A stretch of 64,000 nucleotides of DNA from Alkalilimnicola sp. S0819 (lineage in GTDB: Bacteria; Pseudomonadota; Gammaproteobacteria; Nitrococcales; WHIW01): NCBI RefSeq assembly GCF_009295635.1, contig NZ_WHIW01000001.1, positions 1-64,000 on the forward strand, written 5' to 3'. Each line of letters begins with the position of its first letter. Position 1 is the stretch's first letter. Made by a program: the position numbers and the translations under genes. Shown here in pieces: positions 46,631 to 55,491 of the stretch. The notes below the pieces were generated by a model that saw only the letters and a program-made list of their open reading frames with translations, ran no database searches and was not told the DNA's origin.

Positions 46631-49474
46631 TCAGGCCGCCTGCGCCCGCCACAGCCCGAGAAACTCCTCGGCGCTGACCGGGTGACCGAACAGCCAGCCC
46701 TGCGCCTGCACGCAGCCGGCCCGCAGCAGAGCTTCGCGCTGCCCGGCGGTCTCCACCCCTTCGGCCACGGTACCCAGAGAAAAATTACGCGCCAGATCCA
46801 GCACCGTCTCGGCAATGCGCGCCTCGTTGCGGTCCTCGGTGATCCGCGCGATCAGACTGCGGTCTATCTTGATCGCGGCAATGGGAAGATTGCGAAAACA
46901 GCTGAAGTGGGCGCTGCCGCTGCCGAAGCCATCGATGACGATGCGCACGCCCAGGCGGTGCAGGGCCCACAGCGTCTCGCGCCAGGCGGGCCGGTCCTCG
47001 GCGAAGACCCGCTCGTCCAGCTCCAGCTCCAGCAGGCCACGGTAGCGGGGGAGCTTGTGCAGCAGGTGGGTGAACTGCTGGACCAGTTCCGGCCCCTGGA
47101 GTTGGCGCGGCGCGCCATTGACCGAGACCCGCGGCAGCTTCAGCGCGCGCCGTGACCAGTGGCCCAGGTCCTGCTCCAGCAGGCGCAGCACCTCGGCGCC
47201 CAGCGTGCAGATCAGCCCATCCTCCTCGGCCACGGCGAGGAAGTGTTCCGGCCCGATCAGGCCCTGCTCCGGGTGGTGCCAGCGCAGCAGCGCCTCGGCA
47301 CCCACCAGTGCTCCGTCCTCCAGCCGGACACGGGGTTGGTAGTGGATCTGGAACTCCCGGCGCCGCAGCCCCGTCTGCAGCCCCGCCAGCAGCGCGGCCT
47401 TGATGCGCAGCCGCTCTTCGGTGTGCTCATGCAGCGACGCCGAGTACACGGCGTAACGGCCGCGGCCGGCGGCCTTGGCCTGATACATGGCGGCGTCGGC
47501 ATTGCGGATCAGGGCTGGGCCATCGGTGCCGCCGTCCGGGTAGGTGGCGATGCCGATGCTGCACGCCACCGAGAAGCGGTGCGTCCCGGCGCTCAGCGGT
47601 TGCGTCAGCGCGCCGACGATCTTGCGGGCGATGCCCTCGGCGTCGGCGGTGCCGTGGAGTTCATCGGCCAGCACGATGAACTCGTCGCCGGACTGACGCG
47701 CGAGGATGTCCACCTCGCGCAGCTGCGCCTGAACGCAGGTGGCGAAGGCCTTGAGGAGTTCGTCGCCCACATGGTGACCGTGGCGGTCGTTGATCTCCTT
47801 GAAATGGTCCAGATCCAGGAACAGCACCGCCAGTTGGTGATGTTCGCGTCGCACCCGCTGCAGGGCGTGCTCCAGATGCTCCTGGAAAAGCGCCCGGTTG
47901 GGCAGCTTGGTGAGCCGGTCATGCTTGGCCATATGGGCCATGCGCTCGGCGATGCGTTTGCGCTTGACGATCTCCCGGGACAGCGCCCGGGTGCGCTGGC
48001 GAACCCGGTCCTCCAGCTCCGTGTTGAGCGCGCGCACCTGCAGGCTGCTGATCATCTGCTGGTCCCTGGCGCGTATGGCCAATCCCAGCAACACGGCCAG
48101 CAGCAGGCCCAGGGCGAACAGCGTTTCGGGCAGAGCGGTGCGCAGCAGCGGGAGGGTCTCCGGCAGGGGCCAGATGCGCAGTTGCCAGCCCAGGCCGGGC
48201 AGGGCGTGGTGCACGATCAGCTCCTGCTGGCGCGGGGGTGAGAGATGCGGTGAGCTGCGGTACAGGGTTTGCTCGTCGGTGCGCAGTGACACCGCATAAC
48301 CGCGCCGGGTCTGGTGCACCAAGGCCTCGGACAGGCTGTGGGACAGGTCCACCGTGGCACCCAGCAGGCCCAGCAGTTCCCCGTCCTGGCGTACCGGGAT
48401 ATAAACGTGGAAACCGGGGTGGTTATCCCCGACCGGGATGATCCGGCTGTGGCTGATTTTCCCGCTGTCGCGGGCCTGCCGGGCGGCGTCCAGACGTGCG
48501 GGGTCGCTGGCCGGCAGCGGGGACGGGGTCGGTTCCAGCGGCACCCAGGCCAGCGGCTCCAGCCGCGGCGACAGCCAGACGATGCGTCGATACCGCCTAT
48601 TGGCGGTCAATTGCCGGGCATCCGCCCGCCAGCTCATGTCGGTCTGCCCGCCATTGAGCGCCATGCGCCGCGCCAGGGCGTTGAGCAGCTGAAACTGATT
48701 ACGCAGCGCCGACTGGATCTCGATGCTCAGCAAGTGTATTTCCGCCTCCAGCACCCGCTGGCCCTGCTGCCGCTCGGTGGCCTCCATGGCGATCGCGAGC
48801 ACTGCGGCAAGCAAGGCCACGCCCAGCCCGGCCGCCCAGGGGCGCCAGGCGGCCGGCCTGTCGGCATGGCGCGGGGCTGGTCCTGGCTTCTCGGCCGCCA
48901 TCATCAGCAGCAGGGCGCCAACCAGGAAGAAGGCCGCGGTGGCGTGGGGTGCCATGCGGGTCCAGTGGGTGAAGGGCGGGCCCGCGCCCAGGCCGGCCAA
49001 TTCAGTCACGGCGGCGGCACCGGCGATGCCGACGATCAGTATCGCGCACAGGGCCATGAGCCAGCTCGAGGCGGGATGGCGTCGGCGCACGCCGTGCTGC
49101 AGGGCGATGCCCAGGCCGGCGAGTATCAGGCACACGGAGACGTTCGGCCGCAGCAGCCAGGGTTTCAACGCCGGGCTAGGGCTCTCGCCGGCCAGCAGAT
49201 AGACGCTGAGCAGCGTCACTCCCAGCGCCAGCACCACCAGGGCCAGTTTCAGGCACCAGCGCTGACGATGTTGCGCGCAGGCGAGCAGGTTCATGCCCAG
49301 CAGCGTGAGGCCCAGCGCCGCCGGAAAACCCATGGCGGGCAGAGCGGGCAGGGGCTGCAGCAGCACCGTGGCTCCCAGGTGCCAGGCCATCAGCACGCTC
49401 AATCCCAGGCCCAGCAGCACGCCGGCGCCGAAGGTCAGCGCCGCGTCCCTGCGCTTGCGGGCGGTGTTAGACAT
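46631..49474 (-). CDS. CHASE-GGDEF-EAL membrane protein
   Basis: A 946-residue protein. The N-terminal 200 residues hold about six hydrophobic segments (MASE-like). A periplasmic CHASE domain follows (about 260-450; YRRIVWLSPRLEPLAWVPLE, IPVRQDGELLGLLGATVDLS), then another membrane helix and a coiled coil. The GGDEF domain reads S-G-D-E-F (595-599), which is often still active. The EAL domain has E727-A-L-L but IDGFGSGSAHFS where DDFGTGYSSL is usual, losing one metal-binding aspartate. It may therefore make rather than break c-di-GMP (inference). It converges on the four-gene signalling operon, 35 bases from its last stop. Confidence 0.85.
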   Translation of the reverse strand: MSNTARKRRDAALTFGAGVLLGLGLSVLMAWHLGATVLLQPLPALPAMGFPAALGLTLLGMNLLACAQHRQRWCLKLALVVLALGVTLLSVYLLAGESPSPALKPWLLRPNVSVCLILAGLGIALQHGVRRRHPASSWLMALCAILIVGIAGAAAVTELAGLGAGPPFTHWTRMAPHATAAFFLVGALLLMMAAEKPGPAPRHADRPAAWRPWAAGLGVALLAAVLAIAMEATERQQGQRVLEAEIHLLSIEIQSALRNQFQLLNALARRMALNGGQTDMSWRADARQLTANRRYRRIVWLSPRLEPLAWVPLEPTPSPLPASDPARLDAARQARDSGKISHSRIIPVGDNHPGFHVYIPVRQDGELLGLLGATVDLSHSLSEALVHQTRRGYAVSLRTDEQTLYRSSPHLSPPRQQELIVHHALPGLGWQLRIWPLPETLPLLRTALPETLFALGLLLAVLLGLAIRARDQQMISSLQVRALNTELEDRVRQRTRALSREIVKRKRIAERMAHMAKHDRLTKLPNRALFQEHLEHALQRVRREHHQLAVLFLDLDHFKEINDRHGHHVGDELLKAFATCVQAQLREVDILARQSGDEFIVLADELHGTADAEGIARKIVGALTQPLSAGTHRFSVACSIGIATYPDGGTDGPALIRNADAAMYQAKAAGRGRYAVYSASLHEHTEERLRIKAALLAGLQTGLRRREFQIHYQPRVRLEDGALVGAEALLRWHHPEQGLIGPEHFLAVAEEDGLICTLGAEVLRLLEQDLGHWSRRALKLPRVSVNGAPRQLQGPELVQQFTHLLHKLPRYRGLLELELDERVFAEDRPAWRETLWALHRLGVRIVIDGFGSGSAHFSCFRNLPIAAIKIDRSLIARITEDRNEARIAETVLDLARNFSLGTVAEGVETAGQREALLRAGCVQAQGWLFGHPVSAEEFLGLWRAQAA

Positions 49475-49647
49475 GCGGGGACTCCCCAGGGCCCGGCGGT
49501 CCGGCCCCAAAGAGATGGGGGCTGAGGGCGGCCCCAGGCAAGAGACGGTCGTCCTCTTCCTGAGATGCGACCGCAGCGGTTACATTAGCGGTCGCGGGCT
49601 TGCCGGACGGTGTTCGGCGCAAAACAGCAAGGACTTAAGAGGATTTC

Positions 49648-50886
49648 ATGGCGGAACTGACACAGACCGGGCCCGGCCCGCGGAGCGGCGGGGTCCGGCC
49701 CGAGCCCGTGCTGAAGCGGCACGAACTGAGCAACGGCGTCACAGGCTTTCTGTTCGGCCTGACCGGCCCGCTGGCGGTGCTGATCACCATGGGGCAGGCC
49801 AGCGGGCTGAGCGAATCGGAGATCGCCTCGTGGATCTTCGGCAGTTATCTGGGCACCGGCGTGCTCACCGGGTTCTTCTGCTGGAAGTATCGCAAGCCCC
49901 TGTCGCTGGCCTGGACCATTCCCGGCGCCATGCTGCTGCCCGCGGCCATGGAGAGCATCAGCTTCGTCGAGGCCATAGGCGCCTATTGGGCGACGGGCAT
50001 TCTGATCACGCTCCTTGGCTGGAGCGGGCTGGTGACGAGGATCATGGCCCGCATCCCCATGCCCATTGTCATGGGGATGGTCGCGGGTGTGTTCCTGCCT
50101 TTGGGGGTGCGCGTGGTCACCGCCTTCACCGAGCAGGCCTGGGTGGCGTTCGCCAGCCTCGCCGGCTTCGTGCTGTTCAGTGCGGTGGGTTCCTTGCGGC
50201 GGCTCATCCCGCCGGTCTTGATTGCGCTGGCCGCCGGCTGGGCGGTGGCCTGGTACACGGGCGCTTTCGCGCCGCGGATGGCGGGCACCGATCTGCTGGT
50301 GCGGCCCAATCTCTACATGCCGGCCTTTTCCTGGCAGGCCATGTTCGAGCTGGTGATTCCGCTGACCATTACCGTGCTGGGCATCCAGAATGCCCAGGGC
50401 ATCGCCGTGCTGAAGAACGCCGGTCATGAGCCACCCATCAAGAGCATCACCGTGGGGTCCGGCCTGGGCACATTGTTTTACGCCCTGGTGGGGTCCGTGC
50501 CGGCCTGCCTCACCGGGCCCACCAATGCCATTCTCACCTCCAGCGGCGAGCTTCACCGCCAGTGGCGCGCCGGGGTGCTTATGTCGGTGCTCATGGTCAT
50601 CTTTGCCATCTTCGCCCCAGCCGCTACCACCCTGGCTCTGGCGCTGCCCATCGCGCTGATGGGCCTGGTGGGCGGCTTGGCGATGATTCCGGCGTTGCAG
50701 GGTGCCTTCCTCGCCGCCTTCAGGGGCCACTGCCCGCTGGGGGCACTGGTGGCGTTCGTGGTGGCTGTGGCCGGCGTGCCCATTCTCAAGGTTGGCGCGC
50801 CGTTCTGGGCCTTGCTGTTCGGCCTGTTGGCCTCCTGGCTGCTTGAGCGAGACAGCCTGCGCCATACCTTGCGGCGCGGCGCGTGA
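49648..50886 (+). CDS. Benzoate/H+ symporter-like (BenE family) transporter
   Basis: A 412-residue membrane protein with about 12 hydrophobic segments. BenE markers are NGVTGFLFGLTGPLAVLI, SWIFGSYLGTGVLTGFF, AWTIPGAMLLPAA, MPIVMGMVAGVFLPLG and ITVLGIQNAQGIAVLKNAG. BenE imports benzoate in Acinetobacter, but family members may carry other substrates. ubiX lies 77 bases downstream on the same strand; an aromatic-acid link is possible, although no ubiD or benzoate catabolic gene is present. Confidence 0.88.
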   Translation: MAELTQTGPGPRSGGVRPEPVLKRHELSNGVTGFLFGLTGPLAVLITMGQASGLSESEIASWIFGSYLGTGVLTGFFCWKYRKPLSLAWTIPGAMLLPAAMESISFVEAIGAYWATGILITLLGWSGLVTRIMARIPMPIVMGMVAGVFLPLGVRVVTAFTEQAWVAFASLAGFVLFSAVGSLRRLIPPVLIALAAGWAVAWYTGAFAPRMAGTDLLVRPNLYMPAFSWQAMFELVIPLTITVLGIQNAQGIAVLKNAGHEPPIKSITVGSGLGTLFYALVGSVPACLTGPTNAILTSSGELHRQWRAGVLMSVLMVIFAIFAPAATTLALALPIALMGLVGGLAMIPALQGAFLAAFRGHCPLGALVAFVVAVAGVPILKVGAPFWALLFGLLASWLLERDSLRHTLRRGA

Positions 50887-50963
50887 GGCAGGGGCGCGCG
50901 GGTACCGCGGGCTCCCGGGTGTTATTCTGAGCCGCCGCAAGGGCGGGTGCAGCGAAAGGGCGC

Positions 50964-51542
50964 ATGTCGATGAAAAGAATCGTGGTGGGGATCTCCGGCG
51001 CCTCGGGGGTGTGTTATGGGGTGGAAGTGCTGCGTTTGTTGCGCGACTGCCGCGACATCGAAACCCATCTGGTGGTCTCCCCGGCCGCCTTGCGCACGTT
51101 GCGAGAGGAAACCGAACTCGATGCGCAAGGGCTCAGGGCGCTGGCGACGGTCAACCACAGCTTTCGCGACATAGGCGCGAGCATCGCCAGTGGCTCCTTC
51201 CCGGTGGAGGGCATGATCATTGCCCCCTGCTCTGTGCGCACCTTGGGCGCGCTGGCCAATGCGCTCAACGACAACCTCATGGTCCGCGCCGCCGATGTCT
51301 GCCTCAAGGAGCGCCGGCCCGTGGTGCTGATGCTGCGTGAAACGCCGCTGCACCTGGGTCATATCGAACTGATGGAGCGGGTCACGCGCTACGGCGGCAT
51401 CATCATGCCGCCGGTGCCGGCGTTCTATCACAAGCCACAGAGCCTGGAAGAGCTGGTGACCCAGAGCGCGGCGAGAGCGCTGGGCCTGCTCGGGGTGGAC
51501 ACCGGTGTCAGCCGTGTCTGGACGGGCCATTCAGAGGGCTAG
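50964..51542 (+). CDS. ubiX: Flavin prenyltransferase UbiX
   Basis: A 192-residue flavoprotein-fold enzyme that attaches a dimethylallyl group to FMN to make the prenyl-FMN cofactor of UbiD-type decarboxylases. Seen: RIVVGISGASGVCYGVEVL, VVSPAA, DIGASIASGSFPVEGMIIAPCSVRTLG and the ending LMLRETPLHLGHIELM with KERRPVVLMLRETPL, the usual dimethylallyl-phosphate site. Needed for ubiquinone synthesis with UbiD, which lies elsewhere. It follows a BenE transporter gene. Confidence 0.96.
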   Translation: MSMKRIVVGISGASGVCYGVEVLRLLRDCRDIETHLVVSPAALRTLREETELDAQGLRALATVNHSFRDIGASIASGSFPVEGMIIAPCSVRTLGALANALNDNLMVRAADVCLKERRPVVLMLRETPLHLGHIELMERVTRYGGIIMPPVPAFYHKPQSLEELVTQSAARALGLLGVDTGVSRVWTGHSEG

Positions 51543-51561
51543 CCGCCGCCCTGGCGCCCCC

Positions 51562-51897
51562 TCAATGCCCCGGCAATCGCAAGGGCTGGCTCAGCGTATA
51601 GATCTGCCGGTTGCCCTCCCCGTCCACCAGTTCCACCCGGTGCAGTCCGTCGGCCGCGTCATCCACGTACAACTCCCGTGGGTGGCTCACCAGGTGGTCG
51701 AGTTCCTCGGTGAGCAGCTCGAACTGGTCGGCCCGGGGGTCGTAGCTCATGCCCCGCAGGGTGAGCCGCTCCCCCTGCGTCTGGTCGCCGACCCCCGGCC
51801 CGGCGATCTCGATGCCCACCTGTGTTGCGGCCAGTGAACGCGAGACCCGGTCGAAATAGGCCTGGCGCTGATCGGGTTCCAGACGGCGGCTGCTCAT
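51562..51897 (-). CDS. DUF5335-like protein
   Basis: A 111-residue protein, RRLEPDQRQAYFDRVSRSL at the N-terminus, LTLRGMSYDPRADQFEL in the middle, and HPRELYVDDAADGLHRVELVDGEGNRQI near the end. The pattern (YFDR-S, GISYDP-like, L-H-x-x-x-P-x-E-I/L-Y-V) fits the small DUF5335 family of unknown function. It is leftward, convergent with ubiX and divergent from the DksA-like gene. A role in stress is suggested only by its neighbours. Confidence 0.75.
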   Translation of the reverse strand: MSSRRLEPDQRQAYFDRVSRSLAATQVGIEIAGPGVGDQTQGERLTLRGMSYDPRADQFELLTEELDHLVSHPRELYVDDAADGLHRVELVDGEGNRQIYTLSQPLRLPGH

Positions 51898-52045
51898 GGC
51901 GCTCTCCTGCGGCTGGCGGTGTTACTCATCTGTTAGATGGGCGCGGGCCGGTGTGCATCAAGGGAAGTCCAATCGCGCGTCGCGCATTGATCCGGCGGCG
52001 AGTGGCCGCAGTACGGATGAATGAACCCACAAGGAGCGGGCGGCA

Positions 52046-52444
52046 ATGGCCGGAGAACTGAACGCCGGGCAGTTGCGACTGTTGCGGGAGCTGTTGGAGC
52101 GCCGTCGGGAGGAATTACGGGCCACCGTGGCCGAGGAATTGCGCCGCTCGGAGGATCCGGAGGCGTTGAACCTGGCCCGTGAGGTGCACGATCAGGGCGA
52201 GGCCTCGGTGGCGGATCTGCTCATGGACCAGAACATCGCCGGCATGGAGCGGCATGTGCGCGAACTGTCCGAGGTGGAGGCTGCCCTGGACCGAATGCGC
52301 GAGGGCCGCTACGGTTATTGCGAGGACACCGGCGAACCCATCGCCTTCGAGCGGCTGCGGGTTCAGCCCACGGCGCGCCGCACGGTAAAGGCCCAGGAGC
52401 TCTGGGAGCGTACCCACGCGCAACCCGGCAGGCCGACCCTGTAG
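52046..52444 (+). CDS. DksA/TraR-like protein with a zinc-less C4 motif
   Basis: A 132-residue protein with an N-terminal coiled coil (RLLRELLERRREELRATVAEEL) and a C-terminal YGYCEDTGEPIAFERLRVQPTARRTVKAQE. In DksA this part is a C-x2-C-x17-C-x2-C zinc finger; here it is C-x2-T-x17-T-x2-A, so only one cysteine remains. The same kind of replacement is known in Zn-independent DksA2 paralogues, which replace DksA under zinc limitation. This protein may bind the RNA-polymerase secondary channel (inference). The DxxDxA motif of true DksA is not evident at the coiled-coil tip. The start follows GGAGCGGGCGGC. Confidence 0.85.
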   Translation: MAGELNAGQLRLLRELLERRREELRATVAEELRRSEDPEALNLAREVHDQGEASVADLLMDQNIAGMERHVRELSEVEAALDRMREGRYGYCEDTGEPIAFERLRVQPTARRTVKAQELWERTHAQPGRPTL

Positions 52445-52569
52445 GGCGGGGCCTCGCGCCCGCAAGCCCCCGCCGCGGCTGGCCGGCGGGGGTTCTCGCA
52501 CCGCGGTTGCGCCTCGCACCTGGCACGGGGCGCGTCGGGCTGTTGTATCTTTTGGGTTTGCGTATACCG

Positions 52570-52586
52570 GCCTCCCGAGCGGAGGC
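52570..52586 (+). other. 5' UTR hairpin before hsp20
   Basis: GCCTCC (52570-52575) pairs with GGAGGC (52581-52586) around CGAGC, 24 bases before the hsp20 start. The right arm contains a Shine-Dalgarno-like GGAGG but is too far from the ATG to be its main site. It could be a small thermosensor or just local structure. Confidence 0.25.
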
Positions 52587-52610
52587 GGCTTCCAGGGAGA
52601 TGCAAGGCAT

Positions 52611-53009
52611 ATGTCAGCAAGAGATCCACGTCGCTGGATGTGGGCCGAGGCCTGCGAGCTGCTCGACCAGGCGGAGCGGCTGCAGCGCCAGTTCTTCGAG
52701 CTCTCCGCCGCGCCGCGTGCCCGCTGGCGACCGCCAGTGGACGTCATGGAGACCGAGCAGGCCCTGATCGTGCTGGCGGCGCTGCCCGGTGTGCCGGCGG
52801 ACCGGATCGAGGTGCTCCTGGAGCAGGGCGTGCTGCTGATTTCGGGCCACCGCCCGCTGCCTGCGGAGCTGCGCGGCGCCGCGCTGCATCGCCTGGAATT
52901 GCCCCATGGCCGTTTCCAGCGCGCCATCGAGCTGCCCGCCGGGCGTTTTCGGCTCAGGCGCCAGGAGCTGCGCGACGGCTGCCTGGTGCTGGAGCTGGAA
53001 AAGCGCTGA
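52611..53009 (+). CDS. Hsp20/alpha-crystallin-family small heat-shock protein
   Basis: A 132-residue ATP-independent holdase. An N-terminal helix (MWAEACELLDQAERLQRQFFEL) precedes the alpha-crystallin domain: [39 protein letters not shown], then FQRAIELPAGRF, with the LPG and A-x-x-x-G-V-L-like strand that mark the family. The C-terminal I/L-x-I/L tail is missing; the protein ends LVLELEKR. It lies 58 bases before lon, and the two probably respond to heat together. Confidence 0.85.
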   Translation: MSARDPRRWMWAEACELLDQAERLQRQFFELSAAPRARWRPPVDVMETEQALIVLAALPGVPADRIEVLLEQGVLLISGHRPLPAELRGAALHRLELPHGRFQRAIELPAGRFRLRRQELRDGCLVLELEKR

Positions 53010-53067
53010 ACCGGCCTGGCCGGCCCGGCGCCAGCGGGGCCGGTGTTTCATTCCCGCAGGAGATCGG

Positions 53068-55485
53068 ATGGGTATGGAGCAGGACTACCACACGAACGAA
53101 ACGACGCCGAGGCAGCCCGCCGGCGAGCCCGCGCTGCCCGAGGATGCGCTGATCATCCTGCCGGTGCGGAACATGGTGCTGTTCCCCGGCGTGATCCTGC
53201 CCCTGAGCGTGGGGCGCCCCCCGTCCATCGCGGCGGCCCAGGCGGTGGCCCAGGCCGACCGCCCCATAGGCATACTGCTGCAGCGTGATCCGGCCACTGA
53301 ACGCCCCGGCCCCGACGATTTGTACGCCCTGGGTTGCGGCGCCTCGGTGTTGCGTTACGTGACCGCGCCGGATGGCGTCCATCACCTCATCTGCCAGGGC
53401 GAGCGGCGCTTTCGGGTGCGCGAGTACCTGTCCGGGTACGAGTATCCCGTGGCTCGGGTGGCGTGGCTCGACGAGGATGCGGCGGAGCCGCTGGATGCGG
53501 AGCTGGCCGCCCGGCTGCACCGCTTGAAGCAGCAGGCGGTCGAGGCGCTGCAGTTCTTCCCCCAGGCCCCCCAGGAATTGCGCGGCGCGATAGAAGCCAT
53601 GGACTCGCCGGGGGCGCTGGCTGATCTGATCGCCAGTTTCATGGACGTGAAGCCCGAGGAGAAGCAGCAGCTGCTGGAAACCCTGGACCTGCGCGAGCGC
53701 CTGGACCGGGTGCTGGAGTTGCTGGGCCAGCGCCTGGAGGTGATGCGCCTGTCCGAGCAGATCAGCCAGCGCACTCGCGAGACGCTCACCGAGCAGCAGC
53801 GCAAGCACCTGCTGCGCGAGCAGTTGCGCACCATCCGCCAGGAACTGGGCGAGGACGAGGGTGAAAGCGAGGACCTCCGCGAGCTGCGTGAGCGGCTGGC
53901 GCAGGCGGGCCTCCCGGAGGAAGCCCATGAGCAGGCCACGCGGGAGCTGGCGCGCCTGGAGCGCATGCCCGAGGCCTCCACCGAGTACTCCATGAGCCGC
54001 ACCTACCTGGACTGGCTCATCAAGCTGCCCTGGAGCCGCCTGGATGAGGAGCGGCTGGACATCGAGCAGGCCCGCGCGGTGCTGGAGCAGGATCACTACG
54101 GCCTGGAGCGCATCAAACGGCGGATTCTGGAATACCTGGCGGTACGCAAGCTCAACCCCGAGGGGCGCAGCCCCATTCTGTGCTTCGTCGGCCCGCCCGG
54201 GGTGGGCAAGACGTCCCTGGGCCAGAGCATCGCCCATGCGGTGGGTTTGAAATTCGTGCGCGCCAGCCTGGGCGGGGTGCACGACGAGGCGCAGATCCGC
54301 GGCCACCGGCGCACCTACGTGGGGGCGCTGCCCGGCGAGATCATCCAGGGCATCAACAAGGCCGGCACCCGCAACCCGGTGTTCATGCTCGACGAAATGG
54401 ACAAGCTCGGCGGTGGCGCCTTCCACGGCGACCCCTCCGCCGCCTTGCTGGAAGTGCTGGACCCGGAGCAGAACACCCATTTCCGCGACAACTACCTGGG
54501 CGTGGATTTCGACCTGAGCAAGGTGCTGTTCATCGCCACCGCCAACGTGCTGGACGCCATTCCCGGGCCGCTGCGCGATCGCATGGAGGTGATCGAGCTG
54601 AGCGGTTACACCGAGGAGGAAAAGGTGGAGATCGCCCGGCGTTACCTGGTTGCCCGCCAGCTGCGCCAGAACGGGCTGACGCCCGAGCAGTGCCGCATCG
54701 AGGGGGAGGCCCTGCGCGAGATCGTGCGCGGCTATACCCGGGAGGCGGGCGCGCGCAACCTGGAGCGCAACATCGGCGCGGTGTGTCGCAATGTGGCCAT
54801 GCGCATTGCCGAGGGCAAGGTGGCGTCGGTCACCGTGGGCGCGGCGGATCTGCCGGCGATCCTCGGCGCCCGGCGCTTCGAGAACGAGAGCGCCATGCGC
54901 ACCAGCGTGCCGGGGGTGGCCACGGGCCTCGCCTGGACCCCCGTGGGCGGGGATATCCTGTTCATCGAAGCCAGCCTGGCGCCGGGCAAGGGCCGGCTGA
55001 TCCTCACCGGCCAGCTTGGCGATGTGATGAAGGAGAGCGCCCAGGCCGCACTCACCCTGATCAAGAGCCGCGCCGCCGAGCTGGGCGTGTCCGCGCAGTT
55101 GTTCGAGGAGAACGACATACACGTGCACGTGCCCGCCGGCGCCATCCCCAAGGATGGGCCCAGTGCCGGGGTGGCCATGTTTCTCTCGCTGGTCTCCCTG
55201 CTCACCGAGCGCAAGCTGCCGGCGGACCTGGCCATGACCGGCGAGATCAGCCTGCGGGGGCTGGTACTGCCCGTGGGCGGCATCAAGGAGAAATGCGTGG
55301 CGGCGGCCGGGGCGGGGATTCACAAGGTCATGCTCCCGGCGCGCAATCGCAAGGATCTGGAGGACATCCCCGAGAGCGCCCGCAAGCAGCTGGAGTTCAT
55401 CTGGCTGGAGCGAGTGGACGAGGCGCTGCTGGCGGCGCTGGAGCTGCGGCCGCGGCCCCGGCGCGAGCGGGCCGGGCAGGACTGA
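53068..55485 (+). CDS. lon: ATP-dependent protease Lon
   Basis: An 805-residue AAA+ serine protease degrading misfolded and regulatory proteins. The N-terminal substrate-binding domain (about 25-220; ALIILPVRNMVLFPGVILPL) is followed by the coiled coil, Walker A at about 374-381 (GPPGVGKT), FMLDEMDKLG for Walker B, and a C-terminal peptidase domain with the catalytic dyad S699 (KDGPSAGVAM) and K740 (GGIKEKCVAA). Start at ATG 53068 after CAGGAG. Length is normal for LonA. It stands after hsp20 and before glk rather than in the usual clpX-lon-hupB setting, so it may be a second Lon copy. Confidence 0.97.
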   Translation: MGMEQDYHTNETTPRQPAGEPALPEDALIILPVRNMVLFPGVILPLSVGRPPSIAAAQAVAQADRPIGILLQRDPATERPGPDDLYALGCGASVLRYVTAPDGVHHLICQGERRFRVREYLSGYEYPVARVAWLDEDAAEPLDAELAARLHRLKQQAVEALQFFPQAPQELRGAIEAMDSPGALADLIASFMDVKPEEKQQLLETLDLRERLDRVLELLGQRLEVMRLSEQISQRTRETLTEQQRKHLLREQLRTIRQELGEDEGESEDLRELRERLAQAGLPEEAHEQATRELARLERMPEASTEYSMSRTYLDWLIKLPWSRLDEERLDIEQARAVLEQDHYGLERIKRRILEYLAVRKLNPEGRSPILCFVGPPGVGKTSLGQSIAHAVGLKFVRASLGGVHDEAQIRGHRRTYVGALPGEIIQGINKAGTRNPVFMLDEMDKLGGGAFHGDPSAALLEVLDPEQNTHFRDNYLGVDFDLSKVLFIATANVLDAIPGPLRDRMEVIELSGYTEEEKVEIARRYLVARQLRQNGLTPEQCRIEGEALREIVRGYTREAGARNLERNIGAVCRNVAMRIAEGKVASVTVGAADLPAILGARRFENESAMRTSVPGVATGLAWTPVGGDILFIEASLAPGKGRLILTGQLGDVMKESAQAALTLIKSRAAELGVSAQLFEENDIHVHVPAGAIPKDGPSAGVAMFLSLVSLLTERKLPADLAMTGEISLRGLVLPVGGIKEKCVAAAGAGIHKVMLPARNRKDLEDIPESARKQLEFIWLERVDEALLAALELRPRPRRERAGQD

Positions 55486-55491
55486 ACGCCC

